DNA of 51,181 nucleotides from Proteiniphilum sp. UBA4084 (GCA_002383605.1 DFYK01000069.1:9794-60974); one strand, 5' to 3'; positions 16,956 to 25,871 are shown, counted from the first letter of the stretch. Numbers and translations: made by a program. The notes: a model not told the origin generated them from the sequence alone.

Positions 16956-17636
16956 ATGAGACATAATAAGAAATTCAATCATTTAGGGCGCAAAGCAGCG
17001 CATCGTGATGCGATGTTATCCAACATGGCTACCTCGCTCATCATGCACAAGCGCATCTTTACCACTGTTCCCAAAGCCAGGGAATTAAGAAAATTCGTGG
17101 AACCCATCATCACCAGAAGCAAGGAAGACAGTACCAACTCAAGAAGAGAAGTGTTCAGCCATCTGCAGAGCAAGGTTGCTGTGGCCGAGCTGTTTCAGAC
17201 AGTTTCGCAGAAGGTGGGCGACCGTCCCGGAGGATACACCCGCATCATTAAAACCGGATTCCGTCTGGGTGACAATGCTGCCATGTGTTTCATCGAGCTG
17301 GTTGACTTCAACGAGAACATGCTGACCGACGGTGGTGCAAAGAAAGCAAAGACACGTCGCTCACGCAGAAAAGCTACCGGAGAAGCTGCCACCGCAGCCG
17401 ATACAGCCGCCGCTCCCAAGGCAAAGAAAGAGCCGAAGGAAGCAAAAGAGCCGAAGGCAGCCAAAGCCAAAGCAGTGAAGGAGACTGAAACGGTTAACGA
17501 CGTAAACACTGCCGAGGAGGTAAAGACCGAAGTGGAAAACGTGCAGACAGCCGAAGGTGTGCAGCCCGAAACAGTAGAAAATAAAGAAGAAACTGCCACT
17601 CCGGAGGCCGATGCCGCACCGGAAGAGAAGGCCTGA
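16956..17636 (+). CDS. rplQ: 50S ribosomal protein bL17 with long Ala/Glu/Lys-rich tail
   Basis: Tunnel-exit large-subunit protein. It is 226 residues: the conserved L17 domain (MRHNKKFNHLGRKAAHRDAM onward, to about residue 125) is followed by roughly 100 residues of low-complexity Ala, Glu, Lys, Thr and Val. The compact family length is about 120-130, so nearly half the protein is extension. Extended tails are known in Bacteroidota L17, though this one is long. It is the last gene of the ribosomal array; a terminator follows. Confidence 0.96.
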   Translation: MRHNKKFNHLGRKAAHRDAMLSNMATSLIMHKRIFTTVPKARELRKFVEPIITRSKEDSTNSRREVFSHLQSKVAVAELFQTVSQKVGDRPGGYTRIIKTGFRLGDNAAMCFIELVDFNENMLTDGGAKKAKTRRSRRKATGEAATAADTAAAPKAKKEPKEAKEPKAAKAKAVKETETVNDVNTAEEVKTEVENVQTAEGVQPETVENKEETATPEADAAPEEKA

Positions 17637-17747
17637 TCTTCTTTTACAATAAACACTGTGGGTGCCTCGTCGGTAAGACGGAGATCTAACACCTCTGTTG
17701 ATGATGTATCTGCAGTGAAGCTGTGATTTTTAAAATGTTAAACATTA

Positions 17748-17782
17748 AGAAAGCGCCGCGAGTGATTCGTAGCGCTTTTTTT
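17748..17782 (+). terminator. Rho-independent terminator of the ribosomal array
   Basis: AAGCGC (17751-17756) pairs with GCGCTT (17772-17777), extended outward by A-U and G-U pairs, with a small inner CGA/TCG pairing and a run of seven T (17776-17782). It lies about 110 nt after the rplQ stop and before the next, unrelated gene. Confidence 0.85.
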
Positions 17783-17807
17783 AGTATAATCCATACATCC
17801 ATGATCT

Positions 17808-20339
17808 ATGCAGCAATATTTAGTTATATTTATGATGATGGTTACGCTGGCCTCATCTGCACAACATAAGCGTTATACTTCTTCGCGTGTCCTGGAGGCG
17901 CCTGTGATAGACGGACAGCTGACCGATGACTGCTGGTCGGACGCCCTCTGGTCCGGCGATTTTGTGCAGTTTGAACCCAATTCAGGTGCTGCGCCTTCAC
18001 AGGAGACAATTTTTGCGATTGTGTATGATGACAACAACCTGTATGTGGCCATTAAGGCACTGGATAGCGAGCCGGGCAAGATTGTACGGCGTATATCGCG
18101 TCGTGATGCTGTCGATGGTGATTGGGTGGGTGTGGCCATAGATAGTTACGAAGACAAAATGACCTCTTTCGAGTTCACTGTATCGGCATCGGGTAGTAAA
18201 GGCGATGTGCGCCGGTCGGAGAGTAGCGGTGAGGACGACAGCTGGGATCCTGTTTGGGAGACGAAGACATCAATGCAACCGGAGGGCTGGTATGCCGAGA
18301 TACGGATTCCATATTCGCAGCTTCGTTTCGGGAAGAAGAAAGTCTATAACTGGGGACTTGAGGTGGCAAGGCAGATTTATCGACACCAGGAACTCTCTTT
18401 CTGGCAGCCCATTGACCAGAGTTCTTCCCAGTTTGTGGCACATTTTGGGACATTGCATGGTATTCAGGATATTACGCCAAAAAAAGAGATCGAGATAGTT
18501 CCTTTCCTGCTCAGTCAGCTCACCCTTTCGGAAAAGGAGGCGGGCAACCCCTTTGCCACCGGCCGCCGCACAAAGGCTTCTGCGGGAGTGGATGGCAAGG
18601 TGAGCCTGACAAACGACATTACGCTGAACTTTACCATGAACCCCGACTTCGGACAGGTGGAGGCTGATCCGTCGGATGTGAACCTGACCAATTTCGAGAC
18701 CTATTTCAATGAAAAGAGACCTTTCTTTGTGGAGGGCAGTAACATTTATCATTACCCGTTCGACATCACCAACAACGAACGCAACAAGCTTTTCTATTCA
18801 CGCCGTTTGGGACGGGAACCCCAGTTTTCTTACGATCCGCAGGAAGGGGAATATGTGCGGGCGCCGGATCGTACCAACATCCTGGGGGCGGTAAAAATAT
18901 CGGGTAAAACACGCAAGGGAACCTCTCTGGGTATTTTGAATGCCGTGACCCAAAAGATGTATAGCGAGACAGATCGTGGCGGTGAAAGGAATAACTATGC
19001 GGTGGAGCCGCTCTCCAACTATTTTACAGGTAGGCTTGAACAGGATCTCGACAGTGGTAATCTCATTGTGGGAGGCATGCTCACGGCAGTAAACCGGAAG
19101 ATCGACGAGGTACAGTTTGCCGAGATAGCGCGAACAGCCTATACCGGAGGATTGAACCTGACAAAATATTGGAAAAACAAATCCTACACGATGACTGTAC
19201 GCACCTTTTTCAGTCACCTGAACGGATCGACCGAAGCCATCACCCGTCTTCAACAATCATCGGCACGTTATTACCAGCGACCCGATGCCACTCATCTCGA
19301 GCTGGATTCGACACGAACCACGTTAGGCGGTTTCGGCGGTTCACTCTCGGGAGGTAAAATTTCAGGTCATTTCAATTTCCTGGTCTTCTCCAGCTGGAGC
19401 TCTCCCGGACTGGAGTTTAACGATATCGGGTACAAACCCAATGCCGATATGGCCATAAACGGCGTTTGGGGATCCTACCGGGAATGGCGTCCAAGGGGCA
19501 TCGTGAATCAGTATGAGTTTAACGGGTCCACCTATCAGATCATCAATTTCTCTGGTCAGTCGCTGGGGCGGGGTACCGAGTCGTTTGCATATATTCAGTT
19601 TAAAAACTATTATGATATTGCGGCAGGTTTGAACAGCAACTTCAATGAAACTTCCACAACCCTGCTTCGCGGTGGGCCTTCGATTCGTACTCCCGGTAAG
19701 ATAAATTTCTGGTTTTCTGTTGAGTCGGACAGCCGGAAAAAGTTTCAGGCAGAATACGACATGAGTTTCAGGCATGGTTTTGAAAATTCTGCCTCTTCTG
19801 TTTCATATGGACTTGATATGACCTATAAACCCAATAACAGGCTCTTGTTTTCTCTGTATCCTCAATATGTTTCTGCTGTTGATCATCAGCAATATGTGCG
19901 TACGGTGAAGGGCGAGAATCCTTCCTACATCCTGTCATCCATCCGGAATCATATTGCACAGATAGAGGTGAGGGTAAATTACGGTATCACGCCCGATATG
20001 TCGTTGCAGTGGTATGCGTTGCCTTATCTTTTCTCAGGCGATTATTACGATTTCAAGACGGTGACTGCACCGCATGCGGAGAGATTTGGCGACCGTTTCA
20101 CACCCATGGCTTCTTACCCTTATGAGAATCCCGATTTTCATTTTCTACAGTTTCGTTCCAACCTGGTGTACCGGTGGGAGTACAGGCCCAGTTCGGTGCT
20201 GTATCTGGTGTGGTCTCAGGGAAGAACACTGCAAGGGAAAGATGGGGCGTTTCGCTTTGATGATTATGTGCGTGAGCTGGCTCAGACGCCGCCTCAGAAC
20301 GATTTTCTGGTGAAACTTTCCTTCGCTAAGATTTTCTGA
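17808..20339 (+). CDS. DUF5916 family protein with CBM9-like N-terminal domain
   Basis: 843 residues with a signal peptide (about 1-18, ending SSAQ). Residues about 25-220 resemble the CBM9-like beta-sandwich (VIDGQLTDDCWSDA, FAIVYDDNNLYVAIKA, WYAEIRIPYSQLRFG). The remainder matches the DUF5916 pattern: NPDFGQVEADPSDVNLTNFE, FNEKRPFFVEGSNIY, then alternating aromatic strands and a C terminus ending in Phe (LVKLSFAKIF), which suggests an outer-membrane beta-barrel. Substrate and function are unknown; members of the family are often noted near peptidase or glycan-use genes. It stands alone between the ribosomal terminator and ndh. Confidence 0.85.
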   Translation: MQQYLVIFMMMVTLASSAQHKRYTSSRVLEAPVIDGQLTDDCWSDALWSGDFVQFEPNSGAAPSQETIFAIVYDDNNLYVAIKALDSEPGKIVRRISRRDAVDGDWVGVAIDSYEDKMTSFEFTVSASGSKGDVRRSESSGEDDSWDPVWETKTSMQPEGWYAEIRIPYSQLRFGKKKVYNWGLEVARQIYRHQELSFWQPIDQSSSQFVAHFGTLHGIQDITPKKEIEIVPFLLSQLTLSEKEAGNPFATGRRTKASAGVDGKVSLTNDITLNFTMNPDFGQVEADPSDVNLTNFETYFNEKRPFFVEGSNIYHYPFDITNNERNKLFYSRRLGREPQFSYDPQEGEYVRAPDRTNILGAVKISGKTRKGTSLGILNAVTQKMYSETDRGGERNNYAVEPLSNYFTGRLEQDLDSGNLIVGGMLTAVNRKIDEVQFAEIARTAYTGGLNLTKYWKNKSYTMTVRTFFSHLNGSTEAITRLQQSSARYYQRPDATHLELDSTRTTLGGFGGSLSGGKISGHFNFLVFSSWSSPGLEFNDIGYKPNADMAINGVWGSYREWRPRGIVNQYEFNGSTYQIINFSGQSLGRGTESFAYIQFKNYYDIAAGLNSNFNETSTTLLRGGPSIRTPGKINFWFSVESDSRKKFQAEYDMSFRHGFENSASSVSYGLDMTYKPNNRLLFSLYPQYVSAVDHQQYVRTVKGENPSYILSSIRNHIAQIEVRVNYGITPDMSLQWYALPYLFSGDYYDFKTVTAPHAERFGDRFTPMASYPYENPDFHFLQFRSNLVYRWEYRPSSVLYLVWSQGRTLQGKDGAFRFDDYVRELAQTPPQNDFLVKLSFAKIF

Positions 20340-20403
20340 ACCCTATTTTCGAAACAATATTTGTATAGAATTGTTCTTACAGCAATTGTTATTTGTTTGG
20401 GTT

Positions 20404-21645
20404 ATGAAAAAGAAGATTGTGGTGATAGGTTGCGGATTCGGCGGTCTGCAATTTGTGAATCATTTGAAAAAAGGCCGGTTCGACATCATGGTGATCGACA
20501 AGATCAATCACCATCAGTTTCCTCCCTTGTTCTATCAGGTGGCGGCATCGCAGATTGAGCCGGCCACCATCTCTTTCCCCATCCGTAAGATATTTCAAAA
20601 CAGAAGGGATGTGCGTATCCGGCTGGCTAATGTGCAGGCGGTAAATGCTGCACAGAAGGTTGTGGAAACCAGTATTGGTCGGTTTGCCTACGACTATCTG
20701 GTGATTGCCACCGGCACCCGCACCAATTACTACGGGAACCAGGCAATTGAAGAAAATACCATGGCGTTGAAATCGACCTACCAGGCAATGAACGTGCGAA
20801 ATTCCACGCTGATGAACTTTGAGAAGATTCTCTACACCGAAGACAAGGGCGCATTGAATAACATTGTGATTGTGGGTGGCGGTGCCACCGGTGTGGAGCT
20901 GGCAGGTGCCTTCGCCGAGATGAAGGAAGAGGTGCTGCCGAAAGATTATCCCAACATCGATTATTCGAAGGTAAATGTATACCTGCTGGAGGGTGGGCCG
21001 CATACATTGCCGGCCATGAGCCCCTTCGCGCAAAAATATTCCGAGACCTATCTCCGCTCCATGGATGTGATTGTGAAGACCAACACGCTTGTGCAGCAAT
21101 ACGACGGGGAAATACTCACCCTACATAACGGGGAGACCATCCGGAGCAAGAGCGTGATCTGGTCGGCCGGTGTACAGGGTAATGCCATTGACGGTATTCC
21201 CGAAGCTGCACTGCTGCGGAACGGTCGCATCAAGGTCGATCGCTTCAACCGGGTGGAGGGGCTTGCTGAAGTGTTTGCCATTGGCGATGTGGCCTACATG
21301 GAGACCGAAAAATATCCCAAAGGACATCCCCAGTTGGCCAACGTGGCCATCGGACAAGGAAAGAACCTGGCGCGCAACCTGCAAAGAACCGAAGTCGGCA
21401 GCAGCGAGCTCAAAGAGTATGAGTACCGCAACCTGGGCACCATGGCTACCGTGGGGCGCAACAAGGCGGTGGTAGACCTGCCGTTTGTGAAGTTCAAAGG
21501 CCGCTTTGCCTGGTTTGTCTGGATGTTCCTCCACCTGATGCTGATTCTGAGCGTGCGCAACAAGCTGGTGATCTTCATCAACTGGGCCTGGAACTATTTC
21601 ACCAAAAACAACTCCCTGCGACTGATATTAAAGGATACGGACTGA
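20404..21645 (+). CDS. ndh: Type II NADH:quinone oxidoreductase (NDH-2)
   Basis: Single-subunit, non-pumping flavoenzyme passing electrons from NADH to quinone on the inner-membrane face. ATG 20404 (MKKKIVVIGCGFGG) gives 413 residues; the longer frame from 20371 uses a TTG and adds a non-homologous stretch. Two Rossmann motifs are visible: GCGFGG (residues 9-14, FAD) and VIVGGGATGVELAG (about 156-169, NADH). The FAIGDVAYME block and a hydrophobic C-terminal anchor (FAWFVWMFLHLMLIL) follow. It is non-electrogenic, in contrast with the Nqr pump encoded 4 kb downstream. Confidence 0.93.
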   Translation: MKKKIVVIGCGFGGLQFVNHLKKGRFDIMVIDKINHHQFPPLFYQVAASQIEPATISFPIRKIFQNRRDVRIRLANVQAVNAAQKVVETSIGRFAYDYLVIATGTRTNYYGNQAIEENTMALKSTYQAMNVRNSTLMNFEKILYTEDKGALNNIVIVGGGATGVELAGAFAEMKEEVLPKDYPNIDYSKVNVYLLEGGPHTLPAMSPFAQKYSETYLRSMDVIVKTNTLVQQYDGEILTLHNGETIRSKSVIWSAGVQGNAIDGIPEAALLRNGRIKVDRFNRVEGLAEVFAIGDVAYMETEKYPKGHPQLANVAIGQGKNLARNLQRTEVGSSELKEYEYRNLGTMATVGRNKAVVDLPFVKFKGRFAWFVWMFLHLMLILSVRNKLVIFINWAWNYFTKNNSLRLILKDTD

Positions 21646-21662
21646 AAAAATCCCCGGGTTTG

Positions 21663-21693
21663 TTGCACTTGTTAAAATAGTAAGTTAAATTTG
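21663..21693 (+). promoter_or_regulatory. Bacteroidota-type promoter for the SGNH-like gene
   Basis: TAAATTTG (21686-21693) is a full TAnnTTTG -7 match, with TTG (21663-21665) 20 nt upstream as a -33 element. It lies 27 nt before the start codon at 21721. Confidence 0.6.
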
Positions 21694-21720
21694 CAGCCAA
21701 TCGCAAATATTTAAGAATTT

Positions 21721-22503
21721 ATGAGAAAACAATGGCTGTCGATCCTGCTGATTATTTTTGCAACAACGCTTTTCGCCCAGGAAGGAAAAGAGAGGCCTTA
21801 TACCTTTGTACTCACCGGTGCTTCGTTTGCCTCACCCAACAACGGATGGTTCGAGGTGGGGTGTGAGCTGGTGGGTGCCACACCGCTGAACCGTGCCATT
21901 GGCGGCGAGGCGATTGCCGATGCGGCCAACCGCATGGCGGAAGGGACGCTCTACTCAAAAGAGGAGCTGGAAACAATGGATGCACTGGTGATCATGCAGG
22001 TGCACGACAGGGATGTGTTTGATGAGACACAGCTGAAACCAAGATATACCGATTACCAGACACCGTTCGACCGCAGCAACTACGCCGCCGCATTCGATTA
22101 CGTGATCAAGCGCTACCTGACGGAATGCTACAATCTTAAATTTGATTCCACCTCGGTCTACCACAACACACGGGCAGGTAAGCCGGCAGTGGTGGTGCTG
22201 TGTACCAACTGGCATGACGGACGGGTGACCTACAACACCTCGGTACGCCGGCTGGCAGAGAAATGGGGCTTCCCGGTGGTGGAGTTCGACAAGCTGATCG
22301 GTTTTTCCCGGAATGCGGTACATCCCGTCACAGGAGAACAGGTGAGCCGCCTTTTTACGGGAGACAAGCAGGAGATTGCCGGAGAAACTTATGGCTGGCA
22401 CCCGGAAAATGGTCAGGACAAATATATTCAGCGACGCATGGGGGCCATCTTTGCCGATACAATGCGAAAAATATTCCCGGTTTACTCCTCCCAGACCAGG
22501 TAG
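21721..22503 (+). CDS. Secreted SGNH-hydrolase-like protein (DUF5040-type)
   Basis: 260 residues with a signal peptide (about 1-20, ending LFAQ). Weak SGNH features are visible: a block I-like TGASFA with Ser35, a Gly-rich block II-like AIGGEAIADAANRM, a strand plus VHDRD where GxND would lie, and a C-terminal AVHPVTGEQ that could supply the catalytic His. Because blocks I and III depart from the consensus, activity as an esterase is uncertain. Its 3' end overlaps the convergent PNGase F-like gene by 22 nt. Confidence 0.65.
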   Translation: MRKQWLSILLIIFATTLFAQEGKERPYTFVLTGASFASPNNGWFEVGCELVGATPLNRAIGGEAIADAANRMAEGTLYSKEELETMDALVIMQVHDRDVFDETQLKPRYTDYQTPFDRSNYAAAFDYVIKRYLTECYNLKFDSTSVYHNTRAGKPAVVVLCTNWHDGRVTYNTSVRRLAEKWGFPVVEFDKLIGFSRNAVHPVTGEQVSRLFTGDKQEIAGETYGWHPENGQDKYIQRRMGAIFADTMRKIFPVYSSQTR

Positions 22504-23711
22504 GCCGACACCAGCCAGTGATTCAGCTTGTTCTTGTCGATGGGAGTGGATTCCGGTATACTGATGGTGAGGGTGTGGCTACCCGGGATGATGCCCTGCA
22601 GGTTCACCTCCTCGGGCGTCACATCGCTGCCGGGACACCAGTTGCTCCGGGATAAGTCGGATGAAGCCAGCGGCTCTTCAATCTCTTTTACTTCTCTTTT
22701 CCCGTCTTCGCCGATAAAAGCCTGTGTGCGCTTCTGAAGCCATACACCGGAGGTGGGATTGAATCGCCGGAAGGAGGCACAGTCGGTACGCCACGGCGTG
22801 AAACGAAGCACTTCTTTTCCGTCCATGGAGAGTATGTTTTCCTGCGGACGAAACTCGTCTCCCCCGCTGTGGCCGCCATGTCCGGTGGCGATATACTTTA
22901 ACCGTACATTATTCGCCTTGCGTGGAATTGAAAATTGTATTTTCACATCCTGCCGCGAAAAAATATCGGGATGCTTCTGTCCGAGATAGTAGTTGGTGTT
23001 AATGAGCGGTTCCACATGCAGCTTCGGCATTTTGTCGCAGCGGAGCCCACTCTCGGTGAAGGAGAGTGCTACATCTACCTTGTAACCTTCTGGTGTCCAG
23101 GTGTCAATAAATACTCCCACGTATACTTCCTCCCGAAAGAGGGAAAGCAGATCGGTCACATCCTGTGTCCAGGTCACCTCTTTGGCCCACCCGTCTACAT
23201 AGACTGGACGTCGGCGAGCAGATACCGAATCGTCGTCGCTGCTGAAATGGCCTACTCCAAATGGAGTCATAAACCGCATCAGCTCCACTGCGGGCCGGTA
23301 ATTTTCTCCCTGCACGATACCGGCCAGCTGCTCGTAGCGCAGCGTGTCCAGATTCGGGTAGGAGGCACGGTCTGCTGCAATATCCAGCATGGTTATTCCA
23401 CCATTGGCGGGTATCACGAAGCAGGATCCCGATTTATCCCAGGGGTCGCCGTTGGAAACCAGGGTGATGGATAGCGCTGCCTCAGTATATTTTCTGAAAG
23501 CAGGGATATTTATTTTTTTCAGTACAATACGCCCGTTACCCAGATAGATTTCTTCTCCTTTTTGTACAATGCCGTTGGGATAGTCTGTAGGGTTAAACAG
23601 CACGGGTGTGTCACGGAACAGATTCAGCGCAACCGGTTTATTTGTGCGTTGTGCAGGGAGAAGGGTGACAGCCATGATACAGGCCAGCATGAAAGAGATT
23701 TTTTTTTGCAT
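22482..23711 (-). CDS. Secreted PNGase F-like peptide N-glycosidase
   Basis: 409 residues with a signal peptide (about 1-20, ending LLPAQ). The two-domain PNGase F pattern is clear: ELMRFMTPFGVG followed by the VTWTQDVTDLLSLF and VGVFIDTW region in the first domain; TGHGGHSGGDEF, VLRFTPWRTDCASFRRFNP and SSDLSRSNWCPG in the second. PNGase F removes N-linked glycans from glycoproteins by cleaving the Asn-GlcNAc amide. The N-terminal 130 residues are longer than in the classical enzyme and may be an added domain. It is not in an evident polysaccharide-utilisation locus; its promoter overlaps that of the Nif3-family gene. Confidence 0.85.
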   Translation of the reverse strand: MQKKISFMLACIMAVTLLPAQRTNKPVALNLFRDTPVLFNPTDYPNGIVQKGEEIYLGNGRIVLKKINIPAFRKYTEAALSITLVSNGDPWDKSGSCFVIPANGGITMLDIAADRASYPNLDTLRYEQLAGIVQGENYRPAVELMRFMTPFGVGHFSSDDDSVSARRRPVYVDGWAKEVTWTQDVTDLLSLFREEVYVGVFIDTWTPEGYKVDVALSFTESGLRCDKMPKLHVEPLINTNYYLGQKHPDIFSRQDVKIQFSIPRKANNVRLKYIATGHGGHSGGDEFRPQENILSMDGKEVLRFTPWRTDCASFRRFNPTSGVWLQKRTQAFIGEDGKREVKEIEEPLASSDLSRSNWCPGSDVTPEEVNLQGIIPGSHTLTISIPESTPIDKNKLNHWLVSAYLVWEE

Positions 23712-23743
23712 GTCGGAATATTGATTTTATGTTTTGGTGGCTG

Positions 23744-23751
23744 CAAATTTA
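23744..23751 (-). promoter_or_regulatory. Promoter -7 element for the PNGase F-like gene
   Basis: On the minus strand the sequence reads TAAATTTG, a full TAnnTTTG match, 32 nt before the start codon (23711). An ATTG lies 21 nt upstream (23773-23776) as a possible -33 element. Confidence 0.5.
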
Positions 23752-23761
23752 CAAAAATCCT

Positions 23762-23769
23762 TATATTTG
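23762..23769 (+). promoter_or_regulatory. Promoter -7 element for the Nif3-family gene
   Basis: TATATTTG is a full TAnnTTTG match 23 nt before the ATG at 23793. The nearest TTTG upstream (23733-23736) is 25 nt away, somewhat long. It is interleaved with the divergent promoter of the PNGase F-like gene. Confidence 0.5.
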
Positions 23770-23792
23770 TACAATCACTAAAACCAGTCGAT

Positions 23793-24887
23793 ATGCGTAT
23801 CAGAGAAATACTTCAGACCATTGAACAGTTCGCACCCCTGCCGCTGCAGGAAGATTTTGATAACAGCGGACTGCAGGTGGGTGACCCCAACAGGGAGGCT
23901 GCAGGTGTCCTGCTGGCCATCGACGTTACCGAAAATGTGGTGGAAGAAGCCATTGCATTGGGATGCAACCTCATCGTCACGCATCATCCCATTGCTTTCC
24001 GGCCTTTTAAGTCGCTCACCGGAAAGACCTACGTGGAACGATGCATCATACAAGCCATCAAACATGATATTGTAATTTATGCCGCCCATACCAACCTCGA
24101 CAATGCACAGGGTGGTGTCAACTACAAACTGGCGGAGATGCTGGAGTTGCAGCAGGTGAAAATCCTGCAGCCCCGAAGCGGCGCACTGCTGAAGTTTGTG
24201 ACCACCGTGCCGTTACAGCATGCCGAGAGTGTGCGCAACGCCCTCTTTAATGCCGGTGCCGGCCACATAGGAAACTACGACAGTTGCAGCCACAACCTCT
24301 CGGGTGAAGGCACCTTTCGCGCCCGCACGGGAGCGCACCCGCATGTGGGTGAGATTGACACGATGCATTTTGAGCCGGAGATACGCATTGAGACGGTGAT
24401 TCCGGTCATGAAGAAGGAGGAGGTGCTGCGGGCGTTACTGGCGGTGCACCCTTATGAGGAGCCGGTGTTCGATCTTTACCCCATTGTCAATGACTGGCCA
24501 CAGAGCGGCAGCGGGGTGGTGGGGGTGCTGCCTGAGCCGATGCCGGAGCAGGAGTTTCTCTATTTGTTGAAGGACATTTTTAACCTGCCCGCCATCCGCC
24601 ATTCCAAGATTCAGGGGAAGGATATCCGCGACGTGGCACTCTGTGGTGGCGCGGGAGCCTTTCTGATTCCCAATGCCGTAGCCTATGGCGCCGATGCTTT
24701 TATCACCGGCGAAGCAAAATACAACGACTTTTACGATGTGGAGGGACGCCTGTTGCTTGCAGTGGTAGGCCATTACGAGTCGGAGATCTGCACAAAAGAT
24801 ATTTTTTTCGATCTTCTTTCGAAAAAATTTCCTACCTTTGCACTGCATAAATCGGCGTTCGACTCGAATCCCGTGAAATATCTGTAA
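23793..24887 (+). CDS. Nif3-family dinuclear-metal hexameric protein
   Basis: 364 residues from ATG 23793 (MRIREILQTIEQFAPL); the frame is open upstream to 23562, but that part overlaps the divergent gene and has no homologous look. Metal-binding blocks are THHPI (His64-His65), HTNLDNAQGG (about 99-108) and a C-terminal VGHYESE. The middle (about 130-230) is the PII/CutA-like insertion of longer family members. The biochemical role of the family (DUF34/Nif3) is not settled; GTP cyclohydrolase annotations are unreliable. It is paired with the zinc-ribbon gene downstream. Confidence 0.92.
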   Translation: MRIREILQTIEQFAPLPLQEDFDNSGLQVGDPNREAAGVLLAIDVTENVVEEAIALGCNLIVTHHPIAFRPFKSLTGKTYVERCIIQAIKHDIVIYAAHTNLDNAQGGVNYKLAEMLELQQVKILQPRSGALLKFVTTVPLQHAESVRNALFNAGAGHIGNYDSCSHNLSGEGTFRARTGAHPHVGEIDTMHFEPEIRIETVIPVMKKEEVLRALLAVHPYEEPVFDLYPIVNDWPQSGSGVVGVLPEPMPEQEFLYLLKDIFNLPAIRHSKIQGKDIRDVALCGGAGAFLIPNAVAYGADAFITGEAKYNDFYDVEGRLLLAVVGHYESEICTKDIFFDLLSKKFPTFALHKSAFDSNPVKYL

Positions 24888-25042
24888 AAGAAAGCGGTCC
24901 GACTTGTTCCCGCAGTTACAGAGAAATGTGGTAATGAAACGATGGGTTCGTCGTTTGATTGCTGCATTTTTTGTTAGGAAGAGGGGATCGTTTTAGACTG
25001 CATAAATCAGAAGAAAATATAATCACATAAAACAAGACCATT

Positions 25043-25810
25043 ATGGCAACAAGAAAGAAAACCGTTGAAAAAGAAGTATCCGTAGAAGATAAACTAAAAG
25101 CTCTCTACAAGTTGCAATCTTATTTGTCGGAAATTGACCGTATCAAAACCTTGCGGGGAGAGCTTCCGCTGGAGGTGTCTGACCTCGACGATGAGATCGC
25201 GGGTCTGGGTACGCGTATGAACAATTTTGAGCTGGAGATGAAGCAACTTGATGAGAACAGCAAGCTGCAGAAAGGGAAAATTGAAACCAGCAAGACAAAG
25301 ATTGAAAAGTACACCAAGCAACTCGATAATGTGCGTAACAGCAAGGAATACGATCATCTTTCAAAAGAGATTGAGTTTGAGACACTGGAAATTGAACTTG
25401 CAGAGAAGCATATCAGGGAGTATACGCAGGAAGTTGCAACCGTCAAAGAGCAGATCACTGCTGCCGGTGAGTTGCTCCAGGAGAAGACGACCGATCTGGA
25501 AATGAAGAAGCAGGAACTGGATGACATTGTTTCGGAAACTAAAGCGCAGGAAGAAAAAATTCGCGAGAAAGCAAAAAAAACGGAAACCACCATTGAACCG
25601 CGTCTGCTGGCTGCCTTCAAACGTATTCGTAAAAATGCACGCAACGGTCTGGGCGTGGTGCCCATTCAACGAGGAGCCTGCGGAGGTTGTTTCAACAAAA
25701 TTCCACCCCAGAAGCAAATGGACATCAAGTTGGGTAAGAAGATCATTGTTTGTGAATATTGCGGTCGTATCATGGTAGACCCGGAGACAGCAGGAATCGC
25801 AGAAAAATAA
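25043..25810 (+). CDS. Coiled-coil protein with C-terminal C4 zinc ribbon
   Basis: 255 residues. Residues about 10-190 are highly charged and predicted coiled coil; the C terminus is a four-cysteine zinc ribbon with Cys213, Cys216, Cys237 and Cys240 (CGGC and CEYC). This is the CT398-like/DUF164 family, which commonly neighbours Nif3-family genes, as here. A nucleic-acid or complex-assembly role is suggested in the literature but not established. It lies 155 nt after the Nif3 gene, so it may have its own transcript. Confidence 0.88.
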   Translation: MATRKKTVEKEVSVEDKLKALYKLQSYLSEIDRIKTLRGELPLEVSDLDDEIAGLGTRMNNFELEMKQLDENSKLQKGKIETSKTKIEKYTKQLDNVRNSKEYDHLSKEIEFETLEIELAEKHIREYTQEVATVKEQITAAGELLQEKTTDLEMKKQELDDIVSETKAQEEKIREKAKKTETTIEPRLLAAFKRIRKNARNGLGVVPIQRGACGGCFNKIPPQKQMDIKLGKKIIVCEYCGRIMVDPETAGIAEK

Positions 25811-25814
25811 AATA

Positions 25815-25855
25815 AGAGCGGAATCATAAAACCGTTCTTCAGTACAGATTTTTTT
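25815..25855 (+). terminator. Possible terminator after the zinc-ribbon gene
   Basis: AGAGCGG (25815-25821) and CCGTTCT (25832-25838) form a 7-bp stem including one G-U pair around a 10-nt loop. A T-run (25849-25855) follows only after ten other bases, so this is a weak candidate. Confidence 0.4.
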
Positions 25856-25871
25856 ATTTTTGCGGTTGTAA

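Noticed and set aside
24937..24956. Terminator after the Nif3-family gene
   Set aside because: AAACGA/TCGTTT makes only a 6-bp A/T-rich stem and the T-run begins about 10 nt later, too weak to annotate.
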